From: Taiwanofungus camphoratus | Lineage: Eukaryota > Basidiomycota > Agaricomycetes > Polyporales > Taiwanofungaceae | Length of the DNA stretch: 64,000 nucleotides | Direction of reading: 5' to 3' | Assembly (NCBI GenBank): GCA_003999685.1 | Contig: CP021232.1 | Span: forward strand, 248,001 to 312,000 | In this document: piece after piece, positions 48,260-59,306 of the stretch | Position numbering within the stretch: position 1 is the stretch's first letter | Layout of the letters: each line of letters starts with the position of its first letter | Program-made: the position numbers and the translations under genes | Notes under the pieces: generated by a model | What the model was told of the DNA's origin: nothing | The model's database searches: none | What the model saw: only the letters and a program-made list of their open reading frames with translations

Positions 48260-50590
48260 TTTTTTTTATTTTAAATTCACCGGGTTTATACTCCATACAA
48301 CATAGGTACATGCAGAGTAAACATGACAGAGATTGGGCATCCGTGCCCACAAGAGTGGCCAGCTGAAGTATCAGTGGCCTCGGTACATGGTGTGGGCAGA
48401 CAATCCGACGAGCCTGCAAGAAGAGGGGCATAGCCAGCCCAGATGTGGAAACTCCAGCAGCTTGGTACCAAAATGGCCCTATCCTGCCAGAGAAGCAACA
48501 CCCAGAGGAAGCCACACCCAACCCCCACCCGGCCCATCATACATGCTTCATGGGGCTGCCTGGCCCAGTACAGCTGCACTGTCAGCAGCTCCCCAGTGAC
48601 TAAGTGTAGCCCTACAGGTTTCGGGCCTCAGTCAACATCTCAATAGACAAGGGGGTCATTGTGAATACTAGGCTTCGCTATCCCCTTGTCCACCCAATCA
48701 TTGTACAGCTTGAGTGCCCGTTTATCAGTGTTGTACCATTCACAGAAGTCCCAGAACTTCCCACCCAGGGCAGTGGTCATTTCTGAGATAAGATGATGGT
48801 CCACATGGAACCAATCCCAAGCCACACCTGAGAACGGTGTGGCACATGAGGTGCACCCTCATATATGTCCAGGTGCATGCCGCCTCAGCCTTGAGGAGAG
48901 ACTCAGCAAGAATCTCAGCCCAGTCAAAGGTAGAGACCATCGGGTTTAACCAAAGGAACTCCAGTATGTCGTCCAGGGTCCATCCCCTTTGATCAGGGGG
49001 CCCCATCAGAAGCAGGTCAAAAGGACCCTGCTGCCATTTTGTTCTGATCCAGAAGGGACAGTCAAAGAGCACATGCTCCCTGGTCTCATGAGCATCACAA
49101 AGGCACAGGTGAGGGCCAGGGATATTGAATCTCTCACAGAATTCACTGCTAGGGAAATGATTGGTGAGCATGTATGAGGTGTGCACCACCTCCTTGTTGG
49201 ATTTACCTGCCACCTTCAGGACCCATGTGCCCATAGCCATAGTCCCGTGCAGTGCAGGAGCATCATCAGCCACCTGCCATAGCCAATGACCATGATAGCT
49301 GGGTTGCCCTGTAAGAGCTGCCCAGTGTGTCTTGACCCTTGCCTTAACCTGGGCTAGGGCCATAGAGTAAGAGAGAAACTCAGGTTGAGGCTCCTCCAAC
49401 ACTTCCTTCACAAGCTCATCAATGAACTTGTTCTGGGGGACATCCTTGTGGAATGGAACCCAAAACAGGACAATGTGCCTATGCACATCACCATCAAAAA
49501 ACGTGCACACATGTTGGGATGCCATGACCACCACCATCTGGGATGGTCTGACCTCCAGTGAAAAGATTCGGTCCAGTGCTGCCTGGTTATCAGCACAGAC
49601 CATTAAGGTGGTGATGTGGGCAGGGACATCATGAGTTGCCTCACACAACCCACATGCCAATGCCAGCATCTCCACATCAAAGCTCTGGACCTTACCGGCC
49701 CTGAACTTCCTGTGGGCGACATGGGTAACCCCATCCATGATGAGCCACACACTACCAGACCTCACTTCAGGTGCATTCACATATGACTCATCAGTGAACA
49801 AGAGTCTGTTGCCTGGCTGGGCCACCTGGCGGTGAAACTCTGGCCACCAGGTGAACTCCAGCCAGTCAGCAAACTCCAGAGAACACTTAGCTGGACCACT
49901 GCCATCCAGAAAAACACACTCAAATTGATCAATGTACCGATCCATGACCCGATCACCAGGCCATGCCTCTGGGTGAAGGGGTGCAAAGTCCTCTGATGAC
50001 TGTCACCCAATGTGATCAATGAACATCATCAGGATGACAGCCTGCTTCCTTCCACAGTGTGAGTTCAATGGCCACAGCACAGTGACATTGGTAACATTAG
50101 TTGCCCAATATGGGGGGAGGACCGCTCACATGGGGTGGCCCTCATGAACTCACCACGCTCTAAGTGCAGCCTTTTCCATGTACCAGTTGACCTGGATGCA
50201 GATGGGGACCAACCCAGCCAACATCTCCATTGCCCCAACAGGTGTGGTCTTGAAGCAGCCAGTAATCCACCTGGCTGCCCAAGACTGGGTGGTCTGCAAT
50301 TCCTTTGCAGCCCACTTGAGGCCCTTTCACTGTGGATTCCACCACAGTTGGGCGCCATAAAGCATCAATGGAATGACATGCACAATATAGAGCTGCCACT
50401 TGTTGATGGGATGGAAACCGTGTGCTGAGTTACCTAGCATGCAGAGTGCATTGCATGTGCTGGCCACTTTATTAGTGTAGAACTGCATGTGAGCATGGAA
50501 GCTAAGCTTCAGATCCAACAACTGGGATGATTGCAGTTCACCAGTCAACCACTGCCAAGGACTCCTTGCGCTTGCCTTCATGCACATGTT
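48260..50590 (-). mobile_element. 5'-truncated Tad1-like LINE
   Basis: Non-LTR retrotransposon on the minus strand. The 3' end is an A-rich tail (48260-48275 as T on the plus strand). The reverse transcriptase C-terminal region is recognisable at 50327-50587 (KLSFHAHMQFYTNKVAST, VIPLMLYGAQLWW) and at about 50150-50300 (WAARWITGCFKTTP) in shifted frames. A long frame (48740-49945, 401 codons) holds the RNase H domain with its acidic residues (FTDES, DVEMLAL, CADNQAA and a KFIDELVK region) and a C-terminal Cys/His motif (CLCDAHETREHVLFDC). Endonuclease and the catalytic reverse transcriptase core are missing at the 5' end, as usual for LINE truncation. At least two frameshifts lie upstream of 49945. 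No target duplication was found. Confidence 0.88.
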
Positions 50591-51340
50591 ACCGGTTTAC
50601 CTGTGATCTTCACATCAAGTCGGTATTTTTATTTTTTATTTTTTAGAAATATATCTATCTTCTTGTATGCCACAAACTCGTACTGTGTTCTCTAACATCG
50701 GCATCGTCCCTGTTCTTAGCCGCCCCGATGGTTTTTTCGCATTGCAGAAGCCACTGATGCATACACTCTGTCAAAGCAGATAAAGTAGTGACCAGTCATA
50801 TGGCAGTGCGAACTCAAGAACTTTTCAGCCTGGAAGGGAAGGTACATTGCCCTCTGTTCTGAGCTTCGACTCTAAGCACACAGGATAGACCCTGCACGAT
50901 GGCCTAAAGATATAATAAAGGCCTTCCGTTCTGCACGTTCGAATCCAGCTTACCTGGTTTTTGAACCATACTTCTATTCATTGGGACTTATGAGTCATCC
51001 TGATCAAATTCCTTCACATCTTTTTCAGGTTGTACTTGTCACTCTTGTCTAGCGCCACATGTCTATTGGCTAAAGAACTCTGATCAAGGGACATTTTGTC
51101 ACCACCTTAATCCAAACAGGCATCCACAGTCACCTTCCTATATCTGCTGGAGACCTATCATTAAAGCTAGGTAGACTCATGTGCTCTCCTAGCGGGCCGT
51201 TACGCTATTTGAGCAGTTCCAGCGCTGGTGTTTCGCTCAAGGTGAGTGTATATAGGGTTGGTGAACTGATTGCTCATCACTCCACGCCTCATCCTTATCT
51301 GCGCCTCCACTCCCCGTTCACTGACACCCTCCTTCACATC
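50591..51340. other. Intergenic region upstream of the BTB array
   Basis: No gene is seen. A TATATAG box at 51249-51255, 85 bp before the first BTB start codon, lies in GAGTGTATATAGGGTTGG. Similar sequence (GAGTGTATATCAGGCT) stands at the same distance before the BTB gene at 53511, so this promoter was duplicated with the gene. Confidence 0.55.
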
Positions 51341-52329
51341 ATGTCCACCAAACCACACACAGCCCCTCCACCTTTCGATTACGATGATGCCGATATCATG
51401 ATCCGTACCTCCGATCGCGTCGATTTTCACGTTCATAAGCTCATTCTAAGCAAGGCATCACATATCTTCAGCGAGATGTTCGGTCTACCTTTGTCGTCAG
51501 CATTCTCGACGGCAAAACAATGCGACGAAGGGGACATACCTTTCGTGGATGTAGTAGAGCACAGCGACATTTGGGACAGGTTGTTGCGGATCTGTTATCC
51601 TGTGCCTCCCCCTACACTGGACAATCTTGACTATGTGTTGCCCTTTGTAGAAGCAGCCAGGAAGTATCAGATGGAGGGTGTGCGTGAGTATGTGGGGCAG
51701 GTCTTGCTTGCGCACCATGCTTTGGGTGCCGACACTCTGCGACTGTACATCCTCGCGTGTTATTCCCGCAACGATGACGTCGCTCGCCTTACTGCAAAGG
51801 CCATGCTTGGAAGCTGGCGATCCTATAGCTTACCCGGGCCCTATGCGCAGGAACTGCAATCCGTTACAGGCGGCGCATTATATCGCTTGCTTGAATACCG
51901 ACAGAAGTGCGGCGAGGTTGCTAGTGCCCTAACCGATGCATCTGCATGGCATTGGATGATCCCCCATCGATCCTCAGTTCTCTTCAGCTGTCTGAATTGC
52001 GCAAGGAGCCCCGGAACATGGGTTGGCACATATAACCTCTCTCCCTCTATTTACCTGCAAAACTACCTGAAACGCGCTGGAGTGGCTTTGAAGGCCGAAC
52101 CTTGTGGCGCTACCGTGACAGCGGTTTCAATGGTAGGACCTGCGCTACGAGCCGCATACAAGTGCAAAATATGTACCGATCGTGTCCTTGCTGACATGAC
52201 CCGGGTTGCGGAGACGTTTGCGGCTGAAGTGGAAAGGGTAATATCCAAGGCAAGGTATTTTCTTTCTGGCAGGGATGGTTCCTGACAATGTATCTCGTTG
52301 TGCAGGTCGTGCTTACGGTAGAGCAATAG
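51341..52329 (+). CDS. BTB/POZ domain protein, array copy 1 (intact)
   Basis: Two exons, 51341-52249 and 52306-52329, give 310 aa. The start MSTKPHTAPPPF is chosen over the longer upstream frame because paralog 53511 starts with MSTQPR at the same point and the TATA box lies 85 bp away. The BTB fold occupies roughly residues 14-110 (DADIMIRTSDRVDFHVHKLIL, split motif; then FSEMFGLPL). The C-terminal half is family-specific, with two C-x2-C pairs (CLNC and CKIC) about 60 residues apart. The 56-nt intron has a GC donor (GCAAGG) and TGCAG acceptor, with CTGAC as likely branch site; the last exon encodes VVLTVEQ. BTB domains dimerise and can bind Cullin-3; large BTB families are common in Agaricomycetes, with unknown roles. 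Confidence 0.88.
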
Positions 52330-52740
52330 GCGGCAAGGAGAATGTTTTCTTGCGAGCACAATGTCATCGATCCGCATCTCATGCTTATTGTTTGACTTGA
52401 GGACTATTGAAATAATTCAAAATCTTGTGCATCGATGATACATTTGTCTTCTCAGAATATGTCTGATCGTGCTTGGGTGCTGGTGATAATGGCACAGATA
52501 TCGATATCCTCAACAAGGACCTACAGGAACATCCAAATTTTGAAGGAGCCAAGGTCATGTGCGCTCCTCGAGGCAATCCAATCTGCTGATGTAGTAATGG
52601 CGTAGACCTTTGTGATACGCACTCACTCGTACTCATGATAATGGCTCATAAGGTTTATTTTACTACAGATACGGACTGCAGCAACTTCCCTCTTCGAACC
52701 CACACCCCGTGAACACCAGAAAAGACAACATTCATTCCCG

Positions 52741-53150
52741 ATGCCGAAAGAGATGCCCAAGGCTTCTCGACGGCGCAAGGTTGGCTCGAAAGCTGAATGG
52801 CGTGTTGCGCCGCCGCCTTTTGACGATCCTGAGGCCACCCCTGTTCTACGAGCCTCAGATAGCATGGACTTCCGCGTGTACAAGCTCCTGGCTCTGACGT
52901 CGCCCGTCTTTCGCGACATATTCTCATTGCCACAGAGCGACAACATAGTTCACGTCGAGCAGCCCAGCACTACGTTGGATAGGCTGCTGCCAGTCCGGCA
53001 GATCCCAGGCATGGGGCAGTCTTGATGAACTCTTGCCCCTCTTATAGGCCGTGCAGAAGTATGATATGGGAGATCTGAGGGAGATATTGAGGCAGGCATT
53101 GCTCGCACCGCTCTTCCTGGAGACATAGCCTCTTCGGGTGTAGGCAGTCG
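52741..53150 (+). pseudogene. BTB/POZ array copy 2 (truncated)
   Basis: An N-terminal BTB region ([27 protein letters not shown]...[14 protein letters not shown]) starts at the ATG at 52741 but stops at 53025. Beyond it, similarity continues in other frames (VQKYDMGDLREILRQALLAPLFLE near 53050-53130) and then fades. The C-terminal half is missing. It is preceded by about 220 bp also found before copy 4. Confidence 0.75.
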
Positions 53151-53510
53151 CTTGCCGCTCTGGATCCGATCAAATCATCCGGATAGCTGCCACGATTACT
53201 CTGCGCATCCCATGGTGGGACCGTTCGTGCATTCGAGGATTAAGCCAAGAAGTCTGACCAAAAGGTATCACCTTTGTCCGAATAGGCACCCACGAGCACC
53301 CTCACAACTATACCAGAAAGACTTGTGCTTCTTACCGCCAGTTAGGTCATATGCCCCCAAGTGGCCCGTTGCACCGATTCAGCAACTCTAGCTCCAGCCT
53401 TTTCGTCGAGATGAGTGTATATCAGGCTCATGGAACTACTTGCTCATTATCTCACGTCTTACGTTTCCCCGCGCGCAAGTTCTGCGTTCCTTAGCGCCCT
53501 CGTCTGCAAT

Positions 53511-54496
53511 ATGTCCACTCAACCACGCATGGCATCATCACCATTCAATGGCAATGACGCCGATATCATCATCCGCACTTCAGATGGTACCGATTTCCAT
53601 GTCCATAAGTTTATCCTTGGAAGGGCATCATCTGTTTTCCGCGACATGTTCACTCTTCCAACGTCATCAATGTCTTTGACGACGAGGCCAGACGACCAGA
53701 CGGAGATCCCCTGTGTGAGTGTAGAGGAGCACAGTGACACATGGGACACACTACTGCGGTTTTGCTATCCCGACACCTTCCAACTCATAGACGACATAGC
53801 TCATGTCTGGCCTCTCCTTGAGGCATCGAAAAAATATCAAATGGAAGGCATACATGAGCAGATGAAGCAGGTATTGCTCTCTACGCGCTTTCTGGAGGCC
53901 GAGCCACTACGTGTGTATGCACTCGCATGCCATTACAAATTCGACAAAGGCGCTCGCGTAGCTGCAAGGTTTACTTTGCGTCGACCTATAAATGGGCCGT
54001 ATATGAAGGAGCTAGAGTGCATTACTGCAGGGACCTATCACCAGTTGTTGGAATACCGTTATGCGTGCGGTGAAGCCGCCAGCGCCATTGCCAACGTAGG
54101 GGCAGACAAATGGCTGGAATGGATAGGCCCGAAATCCAATCATGAAGACTTCAACTTCACCTGGTTCAATTGCAGGAAATGCGCACTCAGTTCCTCCAGG
54201 CAGGGGAGGTATTGGGTTGACTACATGGAGCGTGCTAGAGATGCATTGAAAACTCAACCTCATGGTGCTATCGTTTCAGCGCCGTCATTGATTGACCCTG
54301 CAGTGCGGACTGCAAGCAGATGTGAAACATGCGTTCTCCTTATCTCCACCGACATGATTCGCTTTGCCAAGATCTTCGAACAGGAAGTGGAAAAGGTGAT
54401 ATCTGAGGTAAGTAGGGATTTTTCGTTTCTCATGGGACTGATTCTTGATAGATCGCTATTGCGTCAATGCAGGTTGTCCTTACATTGGAAGGCTAG
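53511..54496 (+). CDS. BTB/POZ domain protein, array copy 3 (intact)
   Basis: Two exons, 53511-54407 and 54473-54496, give 306 aa. The BTB domain begins DADIIIRTSDGTDFHVHKFIL (split motif) and FRDMFTLP follows. The family half includes KYQMEGIHEQMKQVLL, a CITAGTYHQLLEYR stretch and the paired C-x2-C motifs CRKC and CETC. The 65-nt intron has a normal GTAAGT donor, unlike copies 1 and 6, at exactly the same position, and the last exon encodes VVLTLEG. The upstream region with its TATA-like element and the 3' flank both match copy 1, so the gene was duplicated together with its promoter. Function unknown; a protein-interaction or ubiquitin-adaptor role is possible. Confidence 0.88.
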
Positions 54497-54964
54497 GCGG
54501 AGAAGAGATTCGTTTGCGAGGGATGTGTAGCCCATGCCTACCTGTTCGCCCGTCTTGGGATTGAGTAACCCGGAAGGAATCCATATTTTCAGCGTGGATG
54601 ATACATCTGACTTCTCATAATACTATTGAGTATCCAATTGGACTTGAGTGCTAGTAAGCACTGCACAAACATCTTGACATCTCTAACAAGAACTTACAAA
54701 GATAACATCCGAATTTGAAGGAGTCAATGTCATGTGCGCTCCTCAAGGCAATCCAACCTACTGATGCAGTAACGATAGACGTTTGTAGTACGCAGTCACC
54801 CATGCTCAAATTACCAGCGTTTAAGGTTGATTATGGTACAGATAACGGATTGCAGCTCCTCCCTGCGAACCCACGCCCCGCAAACACCAGATATGCAAAC
54901 CTTCATTGCCGAAGGTGCTAGTGATTGCCCAACGCTAATTCACAGCAGCGTAAGGTCGACTAGG

Positions 54965-55258
54965 AAGCTGTATTGAGCCGCAGCCTTTTGACGGTTTTGA
55001 GGCCGACCTCGTGTTACGAACCTCAGATGGCGTTGACTTCAGCGTGTACAAGCTTTGACGTCGCCTGTCTTTCGTGACATGTTCTCATTGCCACAGAACG
55101 ACAGTGTGGTCTCGACGTGTTCGATGATCGGACCTGCAGCCAAAGCGGCCAGCTGTTGCTCAGACTGCTGTAACGCTGCCTTCGCCAACTCGAGTAGGTT
55201 CACCCGATTGTTGAAAGGAAGTAGAAAGGGTGATTCCGACGGGGAGTGCAATGGTTTG
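54965..55258 (+). pseudogene. BTB/POZ array copy 4 (internal deletion)
   Basis: The start of a BTB domain (LVLRTSDGVDFSVYK, then SPVFRDMFSLPQND after a shift) is joined directly to the C-terminal C-x2-C region (MIGPAAKAASCCSDCCNAAFA) by loss of roughly 200 internal codons. It keeps strong nucleotide similarity to copy 2 at its 5' end and shares with it about 220 bp of upstream spacer. Confidence 0.75.
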
Positions 55259-56459
55259 TGACTTGGAAACTCTTGGAAGTGACACGTCTTAGTGCATGTC
55301 TGCTCACATTAGAGTGGCAGTAGATGGTTAATTTTCTCGGAAGACATATGCTTTGGATCAATGGTGTTCTCTGACAAACGAGATGAAACGATGATGCGAC
55401 ATTCGTTCATGAGAGCTACTGACCTTCCTACATGTACCCATAGATTGAGCGGATGTAAAGTAGTTCCCTGAGTACGGTAAGTATGGATGGTACTTGAAGC
55501 TCCAATGTCTACAGACTGTTGCGAAACAATTATGTCACGAAGATTATGCGCTTTCGCATACTCACCTTCAATAGCAGTTGTAGTTAGCTACTGTCTGAGA
55601 GTCAAGGGCCCGAAGCATGTCATAATTTCGCCTGGAAGAGGGCTGAACGTGGCCCCGGTCTGAGATGCCAAGCAGCAGTAACGTTGGAGGAACTGCAGAG
55701 ATATCTGGTATGAACCGCACGCTGACAGATGGCTCACGCTTCATTTTGAGATCTGAGTACTCGCATTGAACGCACCCAATTCAAACTCGAGCAAAAAAGG
55801 AAAAAAGTAGGCAAATAGGCAAATAACGGTCTCTGATTGGTTTGGGGCCCGAACTTCGAATACGCTCTAATTTCACGACAAGACTTGGTATGATCAGAAC
55901 GAACCAGGTTCAAGGCGCTTGCGGCCACGTTGTACACCGCGACTCGTGAGCGCTTGAGCTCCCACCATTCCACTGTGCCTGCTTAGGATCAATTCTTGTC
56001 CTGTGTATGTAGCTTGCTTGGTATCACTTTCTGGAGATAGATGCCCTTGTTGTGTTGGAGTCTCTCTCTGCACCTAGCATTCATCATGGCCGCTGGTAGT
56101 GTAAGTACTTGTGCAGAAGATAATTACCTGCCAGAGCGGGCACCTAAAGGCATCGAAGTTTCTATACTCCGCTCTCATTGAGTCTGAAGGTCCCATTTTT
56201 TCCCTGGTTTACCCCCTGAACGGTCCTGGATAATGTCGTCTGGCTCTGTCGGATCGAGGTTCCGTGCTTCTGCATTCGGCACCAACACTCGTGTACACAT
56301 TCTTTTACCACAATCCCGGCTCGAAAACCCTCCATTTGGGGGAAAATACACTTTTCATAAGTATGCTATGTAGTCAAATCGATTTAGCAACTAGAATCGA
56401 TTGCCAGGCCAAGGTGAGTGTCAAAAGTCGATCTGCCACCATGGGCTGAGACCTCAGCT
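55259..56459. other. Intergenic region in the BTB array
   Basis: No gene is recognised in 1.2 kb. A 79-codon minus frame (55734-55973) has no domain and is not supported. Confidence 0.45.
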
Positions 56460-57239
56460 CTTTTGACATATCCTCAGTTCATTCACCGACATCTTCATCT
56501 GCGCTATGTCACACTTCTCAACTGTTCAATGGTAGCGACGCTATCGTCCGTTTTACGTGACATGCTCACTCTGCCAAATTCTCCATCATACGTGTCCCAG
56601 ACGGTCAGTCTGGACTATCAAGGGTCTCTACAAAGAGGCAGAACAGTGTGGCGATACCCAGAAGCACTGCAGTACCGAGGACAAGATGCTACGGCTGTGT
56701 TATCCAACACCTGTTGTATTACTAGACAATCCGGCCAGGACTGGACCGCGTGTGGCTCTTCTAGAGGCGGTGCAGGAATAGTTGCTAGCCATGACGTTAA
56801 CAATCAATTAATCACTGTTCATCGCAGACTCCCTCGAGACTTGGAGCGTTCGAGACTCTGTTGTGTATGCCTGGGAAAAGTCGCGGTGGCAGCTGCGATG
56901 TTCACTCTGTCCTGTATAGGCATATGATGTGGCTGATGTGAGGTGTGAAGTATATTGCCACCAATGTTGCTCCCTTTCTTAGTACCGCTGACCTGTGCAG
57001 ACGTACTTGGCTCGCGGGTGATCGTAGCGGTGGCTGCCTTTTGATAGGCTCATGTGAACGAACACTTGCAGGGCTCGTGTTGTTGCCAACTCGCCACTCA
57101 TGTGAACAAGGATCGGTTTGCCAGAAATACGAGGGTGTCATATGTGTAACATTTGAAACAGGAGGTGACCGATTACTGTATGGTTCATCACTGATGAACT
57201 GTTGTCGTGTAGGTTGTGCTTGTAGTAAAGCAGCAATAG
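56460..57239 (+). pseudogene. BTB/POZ array copy 5 (heavily decayed)
   Basis: Scattered pieces in several frames correspond to BTB copies: FNGSDA-like and LRDMLTLP near 56510-56575, LRLCYPTPVVLLDNPAR and VALLEAVQE near 56690-56780, AVAAAMFTL near 56890, and the terminal exon-like VVLVVKQQ with stop ending at 57239. There are many stops and shifts. It is the oldest member of the array by appearance. Confidence 0.65.
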
Positions 57240-57669
57240 AGGGGCCGCCGTTGTAAGCTGTACTTGAGTCACCTCGCACATGATGCTCGCACCATTACTC
57301 AATTTTGGTACTAATTCGGATCAGAAGTCTCAGCAAATGGCCCCATTCCTTCTTCACGACATCACATCTTACATGAGTGCTGCTGAGAACGGCACTGAAT
57401 ACAGGGTTGGACCTACACTAGATGTCTGAAATGTAGATTCCACAGTCGGATTTGCACTCAGACTCAGATATGACATGTGCCCTTCCGCAAGGCAGACCTC
57501 ATACCCTGATGCAGAAATGGGCGATAATCAGCTCTCTTGACACGGTCCGCCATTTAGGAATCCAGGTTCTGCAATATAGTGCTGCTGCTGAGGAGGGTGG
57601 GTTCTTCTGCCCTTCACCTACATCCGTGTTCGGCTGACCAACATGTCCTGGATCACGTACATTCACACT
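57240..57669. other. Spacer between BTB copies 5 and 6
   Basis: No gene is recognised. A BTB-like promoter is not evident before copy 6. Confidence 0.4.
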
Positions 57670-58728
57670 ATGTCTCCAGTCACATCCGAAGCGAATAGAG
57701 CCCCGTCACCATTCATTCAATGACAGTGACGCCGACATCATCATGCGTACTTGTGACCGTGTCGATTTCCGCGTACACAAATTCATCCTGAGGAGGGCAT
57801 CCCCCGTCTTTCGCGACATGTTCTCTCTTCCCCAGATGTCTCCCGAGATTCCAGTGATCGACGTGACGGAGAATAGCGGCACCTGGAACCACGTATTGCG
57901 AATCTATTACTGTCCGGGCTCCTCAGCGTCGGACGGATTAGATCATGTAGCGCCGCTGTCGGAAGCAGCCGAAAAATATCAGATGGAGGGCGTACGCGGG
58001 CAGATGAAACAGACCTTACTTGCTCGGTATTCGTTGGGCGCCGACCCTCTACGAGTGTTTTCTCTCGCGTGCTGTACTCATAACGACGAGGTCGCGCGCC
58101 TCGCCGCAGAGTCCATTCTGAGGCACTGGAAGCCGGCAGAGGAACCTGGCTCGTACGTCAAGGAGTTGTGATGCATCACGGCGGGCGCGTTGTTCCGTTT
58201 GCTGACAGACGAAAGTGTGGCGAGATCGCTAGCGCTCTCACCGAAAACTTCACTTGGACGAGAAGTGACACCAGCTTCGTTTTCTTCCAGTGCCGCAACT
58301 GCTCGGGCGGTTCGCAGAGTTACATTGGCTATGGTTATTGCTATGTGGCGCAATATTGGAAAGATTACATGGAGCGCTCAAATAAAGCTTTGAGGACTCA
58401 ACCTTGTGGCGCTACTGTATCAGCACTCTCTATATTTGAGCCTGCGATACAGACCGCGAATGCGTGCAGCGAATGTGCCAGTTCTGCCTTCGCTGACCTG
58501 TCTCGTTTTTTGGAGATGTTCGCGAAGGAGGTGGAAAGAGTGACATCGGAGGCAAGTCGGACATCTTACAGGAAATACAATTACTTACAGACCTTCCTCA
58601 CTCAGGTCGTGCTCACAATAGAGCAGTGGACAATGAACAATACTCGTTGGATATGCGCATCCATCTGGACCGAAGAGCTTGCACAAAAACATAGGTTTGT
58701 TACAAGAATCAGTTTAGATCTGGGCTAG
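57670..58728 (+). pseudogene. BTB/POZ array copy 6 (nearly intact, two breaks)
   Basis: The ATG at 57670 (MSPVTSEANRAPSPF) leads into the usual start of the family, but a 4-bp tandem duplication (ATTCATTC) shifts the frame just before NDSDADIIMRT. The BTB domain and following region then read cleanly (57743-58168) until a TGA in the KEL-CITAG motif, where copies 1 and 3 have Gln or Glu, and the remainder is open from there. Paired C-x2-C motifs (CRNC, CSEC) are kept. The intron (58552-58605, 54 nt) has a GC donor (GCAAGTC) like copy 1. The normal stop after VVLTIEQ is TGG here, extending the frame to 58728. It probably lost function recently. Confidence 0.75.
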
Positions 58729-59306
58729 ACTAGCAATTAAAATGACTGGAGTAAATAATTGTACAACACCCTGACCATATTTTTCTCATTACACACGCAA
58801 AATCCACTGTGCCAATCGTAGGGAACAGCGTACATATGTACTCAACCTCCATGTACCCACATGAGAAACAATGGCACGAAAATGATTATAGATGCAACAA
58901 ACTAACAGTGATTAGTACAGGAACAGGTGAGATAAAGTGATTGAGAAGGGGGCTGGCCGGTGAGCTAGATTCTGTTGGGGGTTGTTATCCAAACGGGTTC
59001 AAAGGATGATGAAATAAATCCGAGTTGGCCATGCCAAAGGTGAGGAGTAAGTACCGCAGGTCACTGCGTAGAGATGGCATGACCGGACCAGGTAAAAGGC
59101 GGAAGAAAGGGAATCTGGGAAGTTAGGGTATGGTAGGACGCGTTGGCAGTCGAGGACCAGACGACATAATTTTCGATAAGTAGCGAGTGCAATTCTCGCT
59201 CGAGCGTCACTATGTTCTGCGGTGGGAGTCAATTGATTTCACTCGATGCATACACACACTTCCGCGAGATTATTCACGGCGGGGATAATGCGGTCGGAGC
59301 GACTAA
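58729..59306. other. Intergenic region between BTB array and F-box gene
   Basis: The two genes converge here (plus and minus strands). No further gene is seen; the short minus frame at 58999-59232 has no recognisable domain. Confidence 0.5.

Noticed and set aside
48246-50535. Shared ACTGGGATGATT near both ends of the LINE as a target duplication
   Set aside because: The right-hand copy lies inside recognisable reverse transcriptase coding sequence, not at the 5' junction, so it is likely chance.
50920-50965. tRNA-like T-arm sequence GTTCGAATCC
   Set aside because: The flanking bases do not pair into a T-arm stem and no acceptor, D-arm or anticodon arm can be drawn around it.
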